A stretch of DNA of 54,594 nt from positions 1 through 54,594 of the forward strand of contig NZ_JAMQQG010000283.1 in the NCBI RefSeq assembly GCF_023716925.1, written 5' to 3'. The stretch comes from Frankia sp. R82 (GTDB lineage: Bacteria; Actinomycetota; Actinomycetes; Frankiales; Frankiaceae). Positions within the stretch are counted from its first letter, which is position 1; each line of letters opens with the position of its first letter. Both the position numbers and the translations under genes were made by a program. Of the stretch, positions 33,687-41,393 are shown one piece after another. The notes below the pieces were generated by a model. The model was not told the origin of the DNA. It was given only the letters and a program-made list of their open reading frames with translations, and did no database searches.

Positions 33687-34208
33687 CTAGTCAGACTGCG
33701 CCGGTGCGGCTGCCGGGCCGATTAGAATCCGGTAGCCGCGGGCCGGGTCCTCCGCGGCCCGGTAGACACTCCGAAGACGCTCGTAGGTCGTCGGTGTCAG
33801 ACCCAGCTCACGGGCGACCACCGCCGCCGTCTCTCGCGAACGCCGATCCCCTCGGGCTGGCATCTCCCGAGCGTCCGGTCTCCCCGCTCCTGAGGGGAGA
33901 CCGCTTTGATCTTGCCTGTTGGTGACGGCGGCGCCTCGACGCCTGCCCTCCTGTTGCCTCTCTCGGGCCTTCGGCGCTTCCAACTCTTCCAACGCCTTCC
34001 CGAGGGACATGAGTTCGGACAGCTCCATCTCCTTCCTGTAGACGTTCTCTGCCTGTTCGGCGCGGAGTCCAGCGAGGGCGTCGGCAAGGTGGGAGGCGAC
34101 GAGGGTGGGGATCAGCGCGTCGCCGTGGGCCATGCGGTGGGCGCGTAGTCGGCGTTCCCCGCAGATCAGGGTGCCGTCGGAGCGGATGATGATGGGTTCC
34201 GCATCTCC
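33687..34208 (-). pseudogene. ParB-like protein missing its N-terminus
   Basis: An ATG at 34133 gives 148 residues, but reading further upstream the frame encodes the ParB core EPIIIRSDGTLICGERRLRAH (to about 34208) without a start codon before it reaches a terminator hairpin at 34217-34252. The rest is ...KEMELSELMSLGKALEELEAPKARERQ and VVARELGLTPTTYERLRSVYRAAEDP, nearly the same as in the gene at 23114. It lacks the first part of the ParB nuclease-like domain. It may be a decayed gene, or be expressed from 34133 as a shortened protein. Confidence 0.6.
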
Positions 34209-34216
34209 CTGCCGAT

Positions 34217-34252
34217 GCAGAAGGCCCCCGCGAGTTCGTGGGGGCCTTCTGC
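34217..34252 (-). terminator. Terminator of the membrane-anchored protein gene
   Basis: Perfect 13-bp stem GCAGAAGGCCCCC (34217-34229) with 34240-34252 and a 10-base loop, 22 bases after the stop of the gene on its right. Confidence 0.85.
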
Positions 34253-34273
34253 CTGCCGGTTAGATCTGATTTC

Positions 34274-35026
34274 TCAGCACTCCGGGCCGTCGCTCGCCTT
34301 CGGATACGAGACGAGCGAAAGGAGCGCCGTGTCCACTTCGGCCGGGTCGTAGACCGACTGGCCGCCGTTGTGCTCGTCGCTATCGAACTCGACGAAGACA
34401 CCACCGGTCGTATCGCCGACCGGTGCCGGACCGAGTAGGCGCGCGAGGGTCGGGCTGACGAACTCCGACTGCCGGCAGGTGCCCAAGGTTCGGGTCCACG
34501 CCGTCCGGGCGTCCCCCGGCAGTTCAGCGAGGACACGGGCGTTCGCCGTGTCAATCGAGATCGGCACGAATCGCATGCTGTAGCTGATCACTCGGTTTCC
34601 GGCGTAGTTCACGGTGTAGTAGGCGTCGACGTTCTCCCCGGCAGTCTTCGACAGGGATGGGATCGGGTTGAAGCAACAGCCGGGAACGGTCGTGCCATGG
34701 GTGTCCATTACATGGCTGGCATTCCAGTCGGCTTTCGTGGCGCCGATCCCGGGAAGGTGTTCTGCTGTGGTCGCCGCAGTGGCCGCGGAGGATGCTGCCG
34801 TAGCCGATGGTGTGACTGTGACGGCCGGCGATGCGGTGCCTGTCCGGCCTGCCGCGGTCGGGGTGTTCTTCGACGACGATGACGACGACAGCGCGCCGAT
34901 CACAAGTAGCAGGACGAAGAGGATGACCACCGCGGAGATGGCTGTCTTCCACGGATGGCGTCGCACCCATCGGCGCCGTGGCGGCTGCGGCGGTGTCTGC
35001 TCTGGCGTTAGATCCTGGTCGTCCAT
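34274..35026 (-). CDS. Membrane-anchored exported protein
   Basis: 250 residues. Cytoplasmic N-terminus rich in Pro, Gln and Arg (PPQPPRRRWVRRHPWK), one transmembrane helix (TAISAVVILFVLLLVIGAL, about residues 28-46), a Ser/Thr/Ala linker, and an extracellular domain of about 155 residues with GCCFNP and LGTCRQSEF cysteines. Possible role in cell-surface exclusion or interaction with other cells or phages, but no family is recognised. Confidence 0.75.
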   Translation of the reverse strand: MDDQDLTPEQTPPQPPRRRWVRRHPWKTAISAVVILFVLLLVIGALSSSSSSKNTPTAAGRTGTASPAVTVTPSATAASSAATAATTAEHLPGIGATKADWNASHVMDTHGTTVPGCCFNPIPSLSKTAGENVDAYYTVNYAGNRVISYSMRFVPISIDTANARVLAELPGDARTAWTRTLGTCRQSEFVSPTLARLLGPAPVGDTTGGVFVEFDSDEHNGGQSVYDPAEVDTALLSLVSYPKASDGPEC

Positions 35027-35149
35027 GATTGCCCCCCTGGGATGCTGGTAGAGGAGGCAGCCTAGGGGCGACGTAGGCCGATGTATCCGTCAGGGTGCTG
35101 GGACCATCGGCGCTCGATTACTCGCAGTAAACGTAGCCGGGTGCGTCAT

Positions 35150-35929
35150 CTAAGCGCCGCCGATCGGGATTCGGTAGCCGCGGGCCGCGTCCTCGGCGGG
35201 GCGGACGATGTCCGCCGTTTCTACCGGCCGCTCGCCGGCCAGGTGGGCGCGTTCGACGACCTGCACCCACGAACCGGATGACAGGCCGAGGGCCTGCCGT
35301 TCGGCATCCAACGCCGGGCGGGCCCGCACGATCTCCGTCACCGCGTCGATGTGCACGCCGATCGTGTCGAATCGGGCGACGACCCCCACCGGGCCGTCAC
35401 TGCCTTCAGGTTCCTCGATGGCTGTGCCGCCGACCAGGGCGAACGGCTCCCAGCTCACGGAACTTTGCGTTGGTTGACCGTTCGCGAGGAAGACGTACTC
35501 CGTCCTCATCACATGATCACCGGCTTCGATGCCGAGCCGCGCCGCAATGTCGGGTTCGGCGCGTTCCCTGCGGGTGATGTACCGCCAGTCGGCGGTGGCC
35601 TTGACCTTGGCAGCGTCACGGGCGAACGGCGACGTCGGCCCGCTTGAGTCCCGCTGGTAGCGGTCGGTCGCCCACTGGACGGAAACCGCCGGTCGGCGGC
35701 GTGCGAAGGTGCCCCGTCCGGGTTGGCGGACGATCCATCCTTCCGCGCGCAGCACGTCGAGTGCCTGACGGACGGTCGGCCTGGTGGTGCGCCACTCCGC
35801 GGCGAGGGTGCTGTCTGATCCCACCCGTTCGCCTGCGGCTATCCGTCCGTCGACGATCTTGGTGCGGATGTCATCGGCGATCCGCAGGTAGAGGGCTCGT
35901 TCGTCGCCGCTGCCCGCACTGTCCGTCAT
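35150..35929 (-). CDS. GntR/UTRA-family regulator
   Basis: 259 residues. N-terminal winged helix (ALYLRIADDIRTKIVDGRIAAGERVGSDSTLAAEW, then TTRPTVRQALDVLRAEGWI, about 12-68) and C-terminal UTRA ligand domain. Relatives control transfer genes in actinomycete integrative elements (KorSA type). It faces the small-gene operon across a control region with several palindromes, which are its likely operators. The last 15 codons resemble at DNA level the 3' end of the ParB-like relic. Confidence 0.9.
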   Translation of the reverse strand: MTDSAGSGDERALYLRIADDIRTKIVDGRIAAGERVGSDSTLAAEWRTTRPTVRQALDVLRAEGWIVRQPGRGTFARRRPAVSVQWATDRYQRDSSGPTSPFARDAAKVKATADWRYITRRERAEPDIAARLGIEAGDHVMRTEYVFLANGQPTQSSVSWEPFALVGGTAIEEPEGSDGPVGVVARFDTIGVHIDAVTEIVRARPALDAERQALGLSSGSWVQVVERAHLAGERPVETADIVRPAEDAARGYRIPIGGA

Positions 35930-36060
35930 GGACAGTGACGCTACCGGAACTTGTCTAGAGCGGTCGAATAGCTTCGACCGTCACGCATCCCGCAACCGCT
36001 CTAGACAGCTCTAGACAGGCTGTGTAACGTCCCCCGCATCACACCGACACGGGAGGGCAC
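35930..36060. promoter_or_regulatory. GntR operator array
   Basis: TGTCTAGAGCGGT (35952-35964) is inverted as ACCGCTCTAGACA (35995-36007). GCTCTAGACAG recurs at 35998 and 36008. Between the outer arms lies a perfect palindrome CGGTCGAA-TAGC-TTCGACCG (35961-35980). The region controls the divergent GntR gene and small-gene operon. Confidence 0.75.
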
Positions 36061-36309
36061 ATGGAAGACCTGCATGACGAGACCATCGACGCCGCACTCA
36101 AGATCGAAAATCCGATACTTCGGGCCCGGCGTCTCACCGATCTTGCCGAGAGTGACTATTTCGAGCGCACCGAGGAGCTGATCACGGCCGCGGTCGAGGC
36201 TGCCCGCCAGATCGCGACCCCGGACGCTCGGGCGGCGGCGCTGGAGAAGCTGCACAAGCTCATCGCCCGTGAGCACTTCCGTGCCAAGCGAGAGCGAGAC
36301 GCCGCGTAG
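36061..36309 (+). CDS. Small helical protein under GntR control
   Basis: 82 residues, entirely helical and charged (ALKIENPILRARRLTDLAESDYFERTEELITAAVEAARQIATPDARAAALEKLHKLIAREHFRAKRER). GGGAGGG precedes the ATG. First gene downstream of the operator array. Unknown family. Confidence 0.7.
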   Translation: MEDLHDETIDAALKIENPILRARRLTDLAESDYFERTEELITAAVEAARQIATPDARAAALEKLHKLIAREHFRAKRERDAA

Positions 36310-36452
36310 GTCGGCAACATCACGGCGATCGACGCGGCCCGCCGAACCACTGGCCACGCAGAGCCCACACCCGGAGATAGATCGGTCCCCGCCGGTGCGT
36401 CAACACCGACGGAGACCTAGGTCATACCCCTGCGCTATCAGGAGGCATAACC

Positions 36453-36866
36453 ATGTCCACCATTTTCACCGACCACCCCGACCTGGCCAACCTCGGCCGT
36501 GGCGGCGCCGTAGCCGGCCACATGCTCGACGCCAACGCGCAGATGGCCGCCTGGGCGCAGAACGCCGACTGGTACGACAAGTTCCGCGTCTACGGTTTCC
36601 GCTCTAACGAGTACTGGATCTACAAGGGCCGTCTCGTAGGCGGCGCCTATGCGTCCGACTCCTTCGGCGACGTACTGGACGGTGACCGCGACGCCATCCG
36701 CCGGGTCTACGCGACGATCCGCGAGCATCGCGACAACGCCGACAAGGCACACCCCGGCAGCCTCACGCAGAACTTCCACCGGGGCTATGCGGAGGGCTGC
36801 GAGGAAATATTCGACCGCATGTTCGGCGCCCTCGACGCCGCCATCGCCGAACGCAAGGCGGACTGA
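36453..36866 (+). CDS. Unknown protein, aromatic-rich
   Basis: 137 residues. The middle (QNADWYDKFRVYGFRSNEYWIYKGRLVGGAYASDSFGD) is rich in Tyr, Trp and Phe. The rest is helical, ending in NFHRGYAEGCEEIFDRMFGALDAAIAE. AGGAGG at 36440-36445 fixes the ATG. A strong terminator follows. No family recognised. Confidence 0.7.
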   Translation: MSTIFTDHPDLANLGRGGAVAGHMLDANAQMAAWAQNADWYDKFRVYGFRSNEYWIYKGRLVGGAYASDSFGDVLDGDRDAIRRVYATIREHRDNADKAHPGSLTQNFHRGYAEGCEEIFDRMFGALDAAIAERKAD

Positions 36867-36908
36867 CCTCGACCGGCGCGTGCCCACCCCGCGCCGGTCC
36901 ACCCGGAA

Positions 36909-36943
36909 GGCCGCCCCGCCGGTTCGCCAGCGGCGGGGCGGCC
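36909..36943 (+). terminator. Terminator
   Basis: Perfect 13-bp stem GGCCGCCCCGCCG (36909-36921) with 36931-36943 and a 9-base loop, 42 bases after a stop. Confidence 0.8.
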
Positions 36944-36992
36944 TCCACCCCCAGCCTCCGCACCACACGTTCAACAATTCGAAGGACACGTC

Positions 36993-37415
36993 ATGGCCAG
37001 TCATGACCCTCTGGGCGCCCGCACGCAGCACCCCATCGGACCCGTCGAAATCACCTGGCGGGATCTACCGGAGCCGAACGAGGACCACGCCGACGCTCTC
37101 CTCCCTGCCGACCACGTGGCCGGCATGCTGTACGTCGAGGACCAACGGTTGTTCTCCGTGGTGGTCCCCCACGACGAGGTGCTTACCGGGCCCACCCACT
37201 CCGCGACGTCAGTTGGTCGACTCCGCAAGGTCCTCGATGGCCTCCCTGACGACCTGATCCTGATCGCCGCATACCTTCCCTGGGACCACGAACACGACGA
37301 GTCCACCCGGTTCGTGTTCGTCGACTGCGTCGGCTGTAGCGACGGGCTGATCGGCAGCAGCACGCCGACAGACGACACCGACAGTGGCCCCGTCAACAGG
37401 GTGACGGCAGCATGA
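36993..37415 (+). CDS. Unknown protein, first of a coupled small-gene chain
   Basis: 140 residues. PVEITWRDLPEPNEDHADALLPADHVAGMLYVEDQRLFSVVVPHDEV and LDGLPDDLILIAAYLPWDHEHDESTRFVFVDCVGC suggest an alpha/beta fold. No motif is diagnostic. Its stop overlaps the next start as ATGA, beginning a run of six genes linked by 4-base overlaps. Confidence 0.65.
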   Translation: MASHDPLGARTQHPIGPVEITWRDLPEPNEDHADALLPADHVAGMLYVEDQRLFSVVVPHDEVLTGPTHSATSVGRLRKVLDGLPDDLILIAAYLPWDHEHDESTRFVFVDCVGCSDGLIGSSTPTDDTDSGPVNRVTAA

Positions 37416-37690
37416 CCGGCGGCCCGATCATCCCCGCAGACCTTCTCGAACCGACCTCGGCGGACATGGCCGAACTTCGGACATGCTTCCGCGACTGCCT
37501 CACGCTCACCGAAGCCCGCTGTGAACTGATCGTCTGGGCGAGCCATATCGACGACATCGCCGAAGCCCTCACGGCCGGCGACACCTCGACTGCTGCCCGG
37601 TACATCCGGCTGATCCGCGCCGCCCGCCGTGTGAGGGCCGAGTGGTCGGCAGCGGACCGGACGGTCGACCTTCCCGGCAGCGTCCTGTGA
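37412..37690 (+). CDS. Small helical protein of the coupled chain
   Basis: 92 residues: DMAELRTCFRDCLTLTEARCELIVWASHIDDIAEALTAGDTSTAARYIRLIRAARRVRAEW. Similar in design to the next protein (a helix, then 'D-G-D-T-x-x-A', then a basic helix), so the two may be duplicates. Start and stop overlap neighbours by 4 bases. Confidence 0.6.
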   Translation: MTGGPIIPADLLEPTSADMAELRTCFRDCLTLTEARCELIVWASHIDDIAEALTAGDTSTAARYIRLIRAARRVRAEWSAADRTVDLPGSVL

Positions 37691-37974
37691 GCATCGGCCC
37701 GGCAACGGCCGGCACGGCGATCGGCTCAACGGACCTCGAACCATCCCCGTCGACGCTAGCTCTGTGGACCGCAGCGTTCTCGAAGGTCACCAACCTTCGA
37801 GACCACCGATCCCTCATGAACGCGGGCACCGTCCACGCCGAGGCCGTCGTCGATGCCCTCGACCGCGGCGACACCGGCCTGGCCGTGGAGATGGTGCGGG
37901 TGCTCGTGGCCCACATCCGCGCCGGCCGCACCCGCTGGCACGAACTGGACGGGCAACCGCAGGGCGCCCGATGA
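37687..37974 (+). CDS. Small helical protein, related in layout to its neighbour
   Basis: 95 residues: ALWTAAFSKVTNLRDHRSLMNAGTVHAEAVVDALDRGDTGLAVEMVRVLVAHIRAGRTRWHEL. The DRGDTGLAVEMVR part parallels TAGDTSTAARYIR of the preceding gene. GTG at 37687 overlaps the previous stop as GTGA. Confidence 0.6.
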   Translation: MSIGPATAGTAIGSTDLEPSPSTLALWTAAFSKVTNLRDHRSLMNAGTVHAEAVVDALDRGDTGLAVEMVRVLVAHIRAGRTRWHELDGQPQGAR

Positions 37975-38264
37975 GCGGCCCCTACACGTCGGAAGCGCAG
38001 GCAGCCGGCGAGCCGATGCCCCGCGCCATCCGCGATCTACATGACGCAGGCCGGATCCGCTCCGGCGACCCGAATCGGATCCGGGCCACCACCGTCATGA
38101 ACCACACAGCCGACGCGCTCACAGCAACCGGGGTGGAACTCGGTGCATTCGACCGGCGCATCGTCACGTGGATGTGCTCGACGTGGGAGCCGACCGCAGT
38201 CCAAGTCGTTCTCGGGCTCGTCTCCCGCGCCCACGCAGCAGGACGGCAGAGCAGCGTCCGGTGA
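37971..38264 (+). CDS. Small unknown protein of the coupled chain
   Basis: 97 residues. EAQAAGEPMPRAIRDLHDAGRIRSGDPNRI, then GVELGAFDRRIVTWMCSTWEPTAVQVVLGLVSRAHAAG. No recognised domain. Overlaps both neighbours by 4 bases. Confidence 0.6.
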   Translation: MSGPYTSEAQAAGEPMPRAIRDLHDAGRIRSGDPNRIRATTVMNHTADALTATGVELGAFDRRIVTWMCSTWEPTAVQVVLGLVSRAHAAGRQSSVR

Positions 38265-38371
38265 GCACCCGAACACAAAAGCAGGCGAGCCTGACCGGCC
38301 ACGCTGTGGTGCCGCCGGCCGCGGTCACCAATTCGACCCCGACCACACGATTGACGAGGACATCACCATGA
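38261..38371 (+). CDS. Very small protein of the coupled chain
   Basis: 36 residues starting at GTG within a GTGA overlap and ending within an ATGA overlap. The sequence, AVVPPAAVTNSTPTT in the middle, recalls GVPAPAAANNPTPTT of the 46-residue protein at 15623. The double overlap suggests it is translated even though it is so short. Confidence 0.4.
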   Translation: MSTRTQKQASLTGHAVVPPAAVTNSTPTTRLTRTSP

Positions 38372-38760
38372 ACCACCCCGAGGAAGACGAGAACACCGAC
38401 GCGGCGGTCTTCGAGGACATCGCGGCCGTGCTCCGAGGCGACACGTCGTTCTTCGGACCGTTGTCCCCGGACAGCAGCCGGATCCTCGGCCTGCTGGCCT
38501 ACGGCATCCACGAGGTCTTCGTGTCGCTGGCGACCGACGACGCCCGCACCCTGGGGGAGACCAGCGCCGTCCGGCCGTACCTGTCCCGGGTCGAGTGCGA
38601 CCAGGTCGCCGAGCTGGTCGCCGGGATCGCGGACGCTTTCAGCCTGCCGAACGGGCCCACCACGACGAGGGCCCGCGGGTTCCTGGCCACCGCCGGCGGC
38701 CTTGCGGGAACTCTGGAGACCGCCGGTGGACACACGCTGGCCGTCGACTCCGCCGCCTGA
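38368..38760 (+). CDS. Unknown protein, last of the coupled chain
   Basis: 130 residues, acidic N-terminus (MNHPEEDENTDAAVFEDIAAVLRGDTSFFG), then helical: SSRILGLLAYGIHEVFVSLATDDARTL and VECDQVAELVAGIADAFSL. No recognised domain. Ends at the border of the non-coding repeat field. Confidence 0.65.
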   Translation: MNHPEEDENTDAAVFEDIAAVLRGDTSFFGPLSPDSSRILGLLAYGIHEVFVSLATDDARTLGETSAVRPYLSRVECDQVAELVAGIADAFSLPNGPTTTRARGFLATAGGLAGTLETAGGHTLAVDSAA

Positions 38761-38767
38761 GCTTCCC

Positions 38768-39835
38768 TGCCGCAACCGCAGCCCTGCACACCTGCTCCGC
38801 AGCCCGCCGCACCGCAACCGGTGCGGGATCGGATCTGCGGGTTGGTGTGCGGGGCTGCGGCGTTTGCGGTGACCGTTGCGGCGGCCGGCTTGCGGTTGCG
38901 GAGCGCCGCAACGTTGCGGCGGCAGCGCCGGGAGTCTTGCGGTGACCGCAAGGTTGCGGCGGGCCTTTGCGGCCGGACGCATTGCGGTGACCGCAATCCG
39001 CAACTCGCAACCACACGGTGATCTTTGCGGCGGCCCGCAACGTTGCGGGCCGCACACCGCAAACGGGGCGGCCTGCATGTTGCGGTGCGGAGCTTGCGGT
39101 GTGCGGTGGCCGTGCGGTCCGCACCGCATGCGGTGCGGTGCGGTGTCCCCGTGCGGTGCGGCGATCTGGCCGTGCGGTGCGGGCCGCATGCGGTGCGACA
39201 TCCGCACCGCACGGTGCGGCGGTGCGGTCCGCGCCGCGGCTGACCTGCGGCGTGCGGTGGTTCCTCGCCGTGCGGTGCGGTCCCGCAACCATGCGGTGCG
39301 GTGCCGGTGCGGTGCGGTGGTCACCGCACGGTGCGCCGCATGCGGTGCCGGGCTGGCCTGCGGGTGTGCGGCGGCCGGTGCGGTGGTCTCGGATCCGGCG
39401 GGCTGGTGCGGCCGTGCGGTGCGGTGGTGCGGACTTGGTGCGGTGCGGCGGGCTGGCTCCCGTACGGTGCGGTGGCCATGTGGTGTGGCCGTACGGCGGC
39501 CGGCGTACGGTGCTTGGCCGTACGGTGCGGGGAGCCACCTGCCGCAGGTCCGTACGGTGCGGTGCGGCATGCGGTGACCGCACCGTACGGCGCCGAAGCC
39601 GCCCGAGCCGTACGGTGCGGTCCGATACGGCGAGCACCGTACGGGCATCACGGTTGAGCTGCGGTCATACGGAGTTCGGTACGGCCCGGACCGCACAGGT
39701 CGGAGCGTCCAGCCCTGCCGTACGGCGAGATGCGGTCTCCCGCAGCCGTACGGCCACATCCCAGACGTTGCCGTACGGGCGGCACTCCGTACCGGCTCGG
39801 CGGGTTCGTGCGGAGTCGCTTCGGTACGGGGCTGC
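38768..39835. repeat. Graded hexamer repeat field, non-coding
   Basis: About 1.07 kb packed with one motif that changes in steps. Left third (to about 39090): TTGCGG, about 13 direct and 8 inverted copies, including palindromes such as CCGCAACGTTGCGG. Middle (39080-39470): GTGCGG, about 26 copies on the plus strand and few on the other. Right (39460-39835): GTACGG, about 13 copies, most within the palindrome CCGTACGG. Each step changes one base. Open frames on both strands here are Arg/His/Pro-rich by-products of the repeat. Confidence 0.85.
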
Positions 39836-39974
39836 CACCGTCCGACCGGTGCAGTCGTGCGCCGGGGTGGACGAGGCAGGGCCTGCGGTACGTCGATGCC
39901 AGCGTGGCACCGATATCCCACAAGCGGCGCATCGTGCGCCGCCCCGGTGCCGGGAGGCCGCGGTACTCAACCGT

Positions 39975-40379
39975 CTACCGACCGGGCGCGGAGTACGGGC
40001 AATACGGAGCAGCCGGCGTGCCCACGGCGATGTAGCAGTCCGGTGGATCGGAGACCAGCGCCGCACGGGTGCGGTCGCCGTAGCGGGCCCGGTCCTGCGC
40101 GGCACTGCTCAGCGACCAGATGTCAACGCCGTGCTGCCCCTGGCAGAAGCCTGAGCGCCACGAAGCCTGAGCCCACAGGGGTTCATGGTTGACGGTGGGC
40201 GCGTCGGTGGGCGGTGCTTCGGTATGACCGTCGCAGATGACGGCGTAGGCCCGCTGATACGGGGTGAGGCCGGGGCTGGTGGCAGCCGCCGGGGCCGGGC
40301 CGGCGGCAGGTGCACGTGTGCCGCAGGCCGCGACGGTGAGGCTGACGATGGCGATACCCAAAATGATGTTGCGGCGCAT
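39975..40379 (-). CDS. Small lipoprotein
   Basis: 134 residues. Signal peptide MRRNIILGIAIVSLTVAAC with lipobox VAAC, an Ala/Pro tether, then a compact domain with four cysteines (VICDGH, GFCQGQ, PDCYI, PYCPYS), likely two disulfides outside the cell. No family recognised. The ATG at 40379 is set by the signal peptide. Confidence 0.75.
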   Translation of the reverse strand: MRRNIILGIAIVSLTVAACGTRAPAAGPAPAAATSPGLTPYQRAYAVICDGHTEAPPTDAPTVNHEPLWAQASWRSGFCQGQHGVDIWSLSSAAQDRARYGDRTRAALVSDPPDCYIAVGTPAAPYCPYSAPGR

Positions 40380-40496
40380 GATGACGTTCCCCCCTGGCGT
40401 CGGACACAGGTTAGCGATGGGGGTGTCCCACATGACCGGTGCCCGTCTGAGCTGCGAGCGCCGGCCAGTCAGGAGAAATGGTCTAACTGACTATTT

Positions 40497-41018
40497 CTAT
40501 GCTGCGGGGCTGACCTTCGGCGACGGCGCCGACCGCTTCCGCGGCACATCCTCACCGAACACCGCGAAGTACAGCGCGGCGATCAGCTTCGTGTCCGGGT
40601 CCAACCGGCCCTCCGTGAAACGCACCTCGAACGGGCCGTACGTGCCGGGCCCGGCCTCTTCGAGTACTGGCCGGGCCTTCGCCTTCAACTTGCGGGCCAG
40701 GGCCTCCAGGCGGGCGGCCTCGGCCCATGCGGCGGCGGCTTCCTCGACCGGTCCGGCGGTGCGGGGGAGTGAGTGCAGGTCCCCGGTGGGACGGCGGTGC
40801 CAGCCGGGGACGGTCCGGGTGCGGCTGATGTTGGCTGCCCGTCGTTCGGCGTATGCCTCGACGCTGGCGGCGCTGACACCGCCGTCAAGGCGGGTGAGCT
40901 TGCCGGCGCGCAGGTAGCGGCGGGTGGTGGCCTCGGTGATGGTGAGGGCCGCGGCGGCGCTGCTGATGCTGATGGGGGAGTCGGTGGCGGCTGGTGTGAG
41001 GAGTTCGGTGATCGTCAT
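40497..41018 (-). CDS. Helix-turn-helix protein with charged C-terminal part
   Basis: 173 residues. N-terminal HTH_17-like region (ISISSAAAALTITEATTRRYLRAGKLTRLDGGVSAASVEAYAERR, about 16-60), then a helical segment (EEAAAAWAEAARLEALARKLKAKARPVLEE), and GTYGPFEVRFTEGRLDPDTKLIAALYFAVFGED. It faces the gene at 41139 across two copies of one operator and is the best candidate for binding them. The ATG at 41018 fits the operator position. Confidence 0.7.
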   Translation of the reverse strand: MTITELLTPAATDSPISISSAAAALTITEATTRRYLRAGKLTRLDGGVSAASVEAYAERRAANISRTRTVPGWHRRPTGDLHSLPRTAGPVEEAAAAWAEAARLEALARKLKAKARPVLEEAGPGTYGPFEVRFTEGRLDPDTKLIAALYFAVFGEDVPRKRSAPSPKVSPAA

Positions 41019-41057
41019 GGCTGCCCCCGGCTGGTGTGGTGGTTGAACACCACTCAA

Positions 41058-41129
41058 CCTAGTAGCGCATAGCTACTAGGTGAAGAGCTGGCCGATCAAC
41101 GCACAAACAACCTAGTAGCGGGAAGCTAC
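41058..41129. promoter_or_regulatory. Paired operators CCTAGTAGC-n5-GCTACTAGG
   Basis: The first site (41058-41080) is a perfect inverted repeat: CCTAGTAGC, 5 bases, GCTACTAGG. The second (41111-41129) has the same left arm, 5 bases and the inner half GCTAC. They are 53 bases apart in the space between two divergent DNA-binding genes. Confidence 0.8.
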
Positions 41130-41138
41130 GATGTACCT

Positions 41139-41393
41139 GTGGCCGACAACCCTGACGACCTCCTCAGCTATACCGAGATCGTCACCCTCACCGAACAGCG
41201 CGGAACGCCGATCAAACGGAACAGCCTGCGCGCGCTCCGCGCCACCGGCCGCATGCCCGACCCCGACGACCTCACCTTCCCCGACCGCCCCCGCTGGCGA
41301 CGGGACACGATCGTCACCTGGCTCGACACCCGGCCCGGCAAAGGTGCTCGCACCGACCTGCGGAGGAACCTGCCAGTGCCGCCGTCACGCTGA
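41139..41393 (+). CDS. Small DNA-binding-like protein
   Basis: 84 residues: LLSYTEIVTLTEQRGTPIKRNSLRALRATGRMPDPDDLTFPDRPRWRRDTIVTWLDTRPG. The layout resembles small helix-turn-helix proteins of the excisionase/AlpA type. The GTG at 41139 follows directly after the second operator, so expression should be blocked by operator binding. Its end overlaps the end of the converging lipoprotein gene. Confidence 0.65.
   Translation: MADNPDDLLSYTEIVTLTEQRGTPIKRNSLRALRATGRMPDPDDLTFPDRPRWRRDTIVTWLDTRPGKGARTDLRRNLPVPPSR

Noticed and set aside
38768-39835. Repeat field as a polar DNA-translocase guide (clt/KOPS-like)
   Set aside because: Only the middle zone is strongly one-stranded; the left zone is in both orientations and the right zone is palindromic, and no translocase is encoded.
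38768-39835. CRISPR array
   Set aside because: Repeats are 6-8 bases with irregular spacing and no equal-length spacers; no cas gene nearby. No CRISPR array was seen anywhere in the window.
38164-39921. 585-codon open frame on the minus strand across the repeat field
   Set aside because: It is Arg/His/Pro/Thr-rich from the hexamer repeats, runs antisense through three supported genes and resembles no family.
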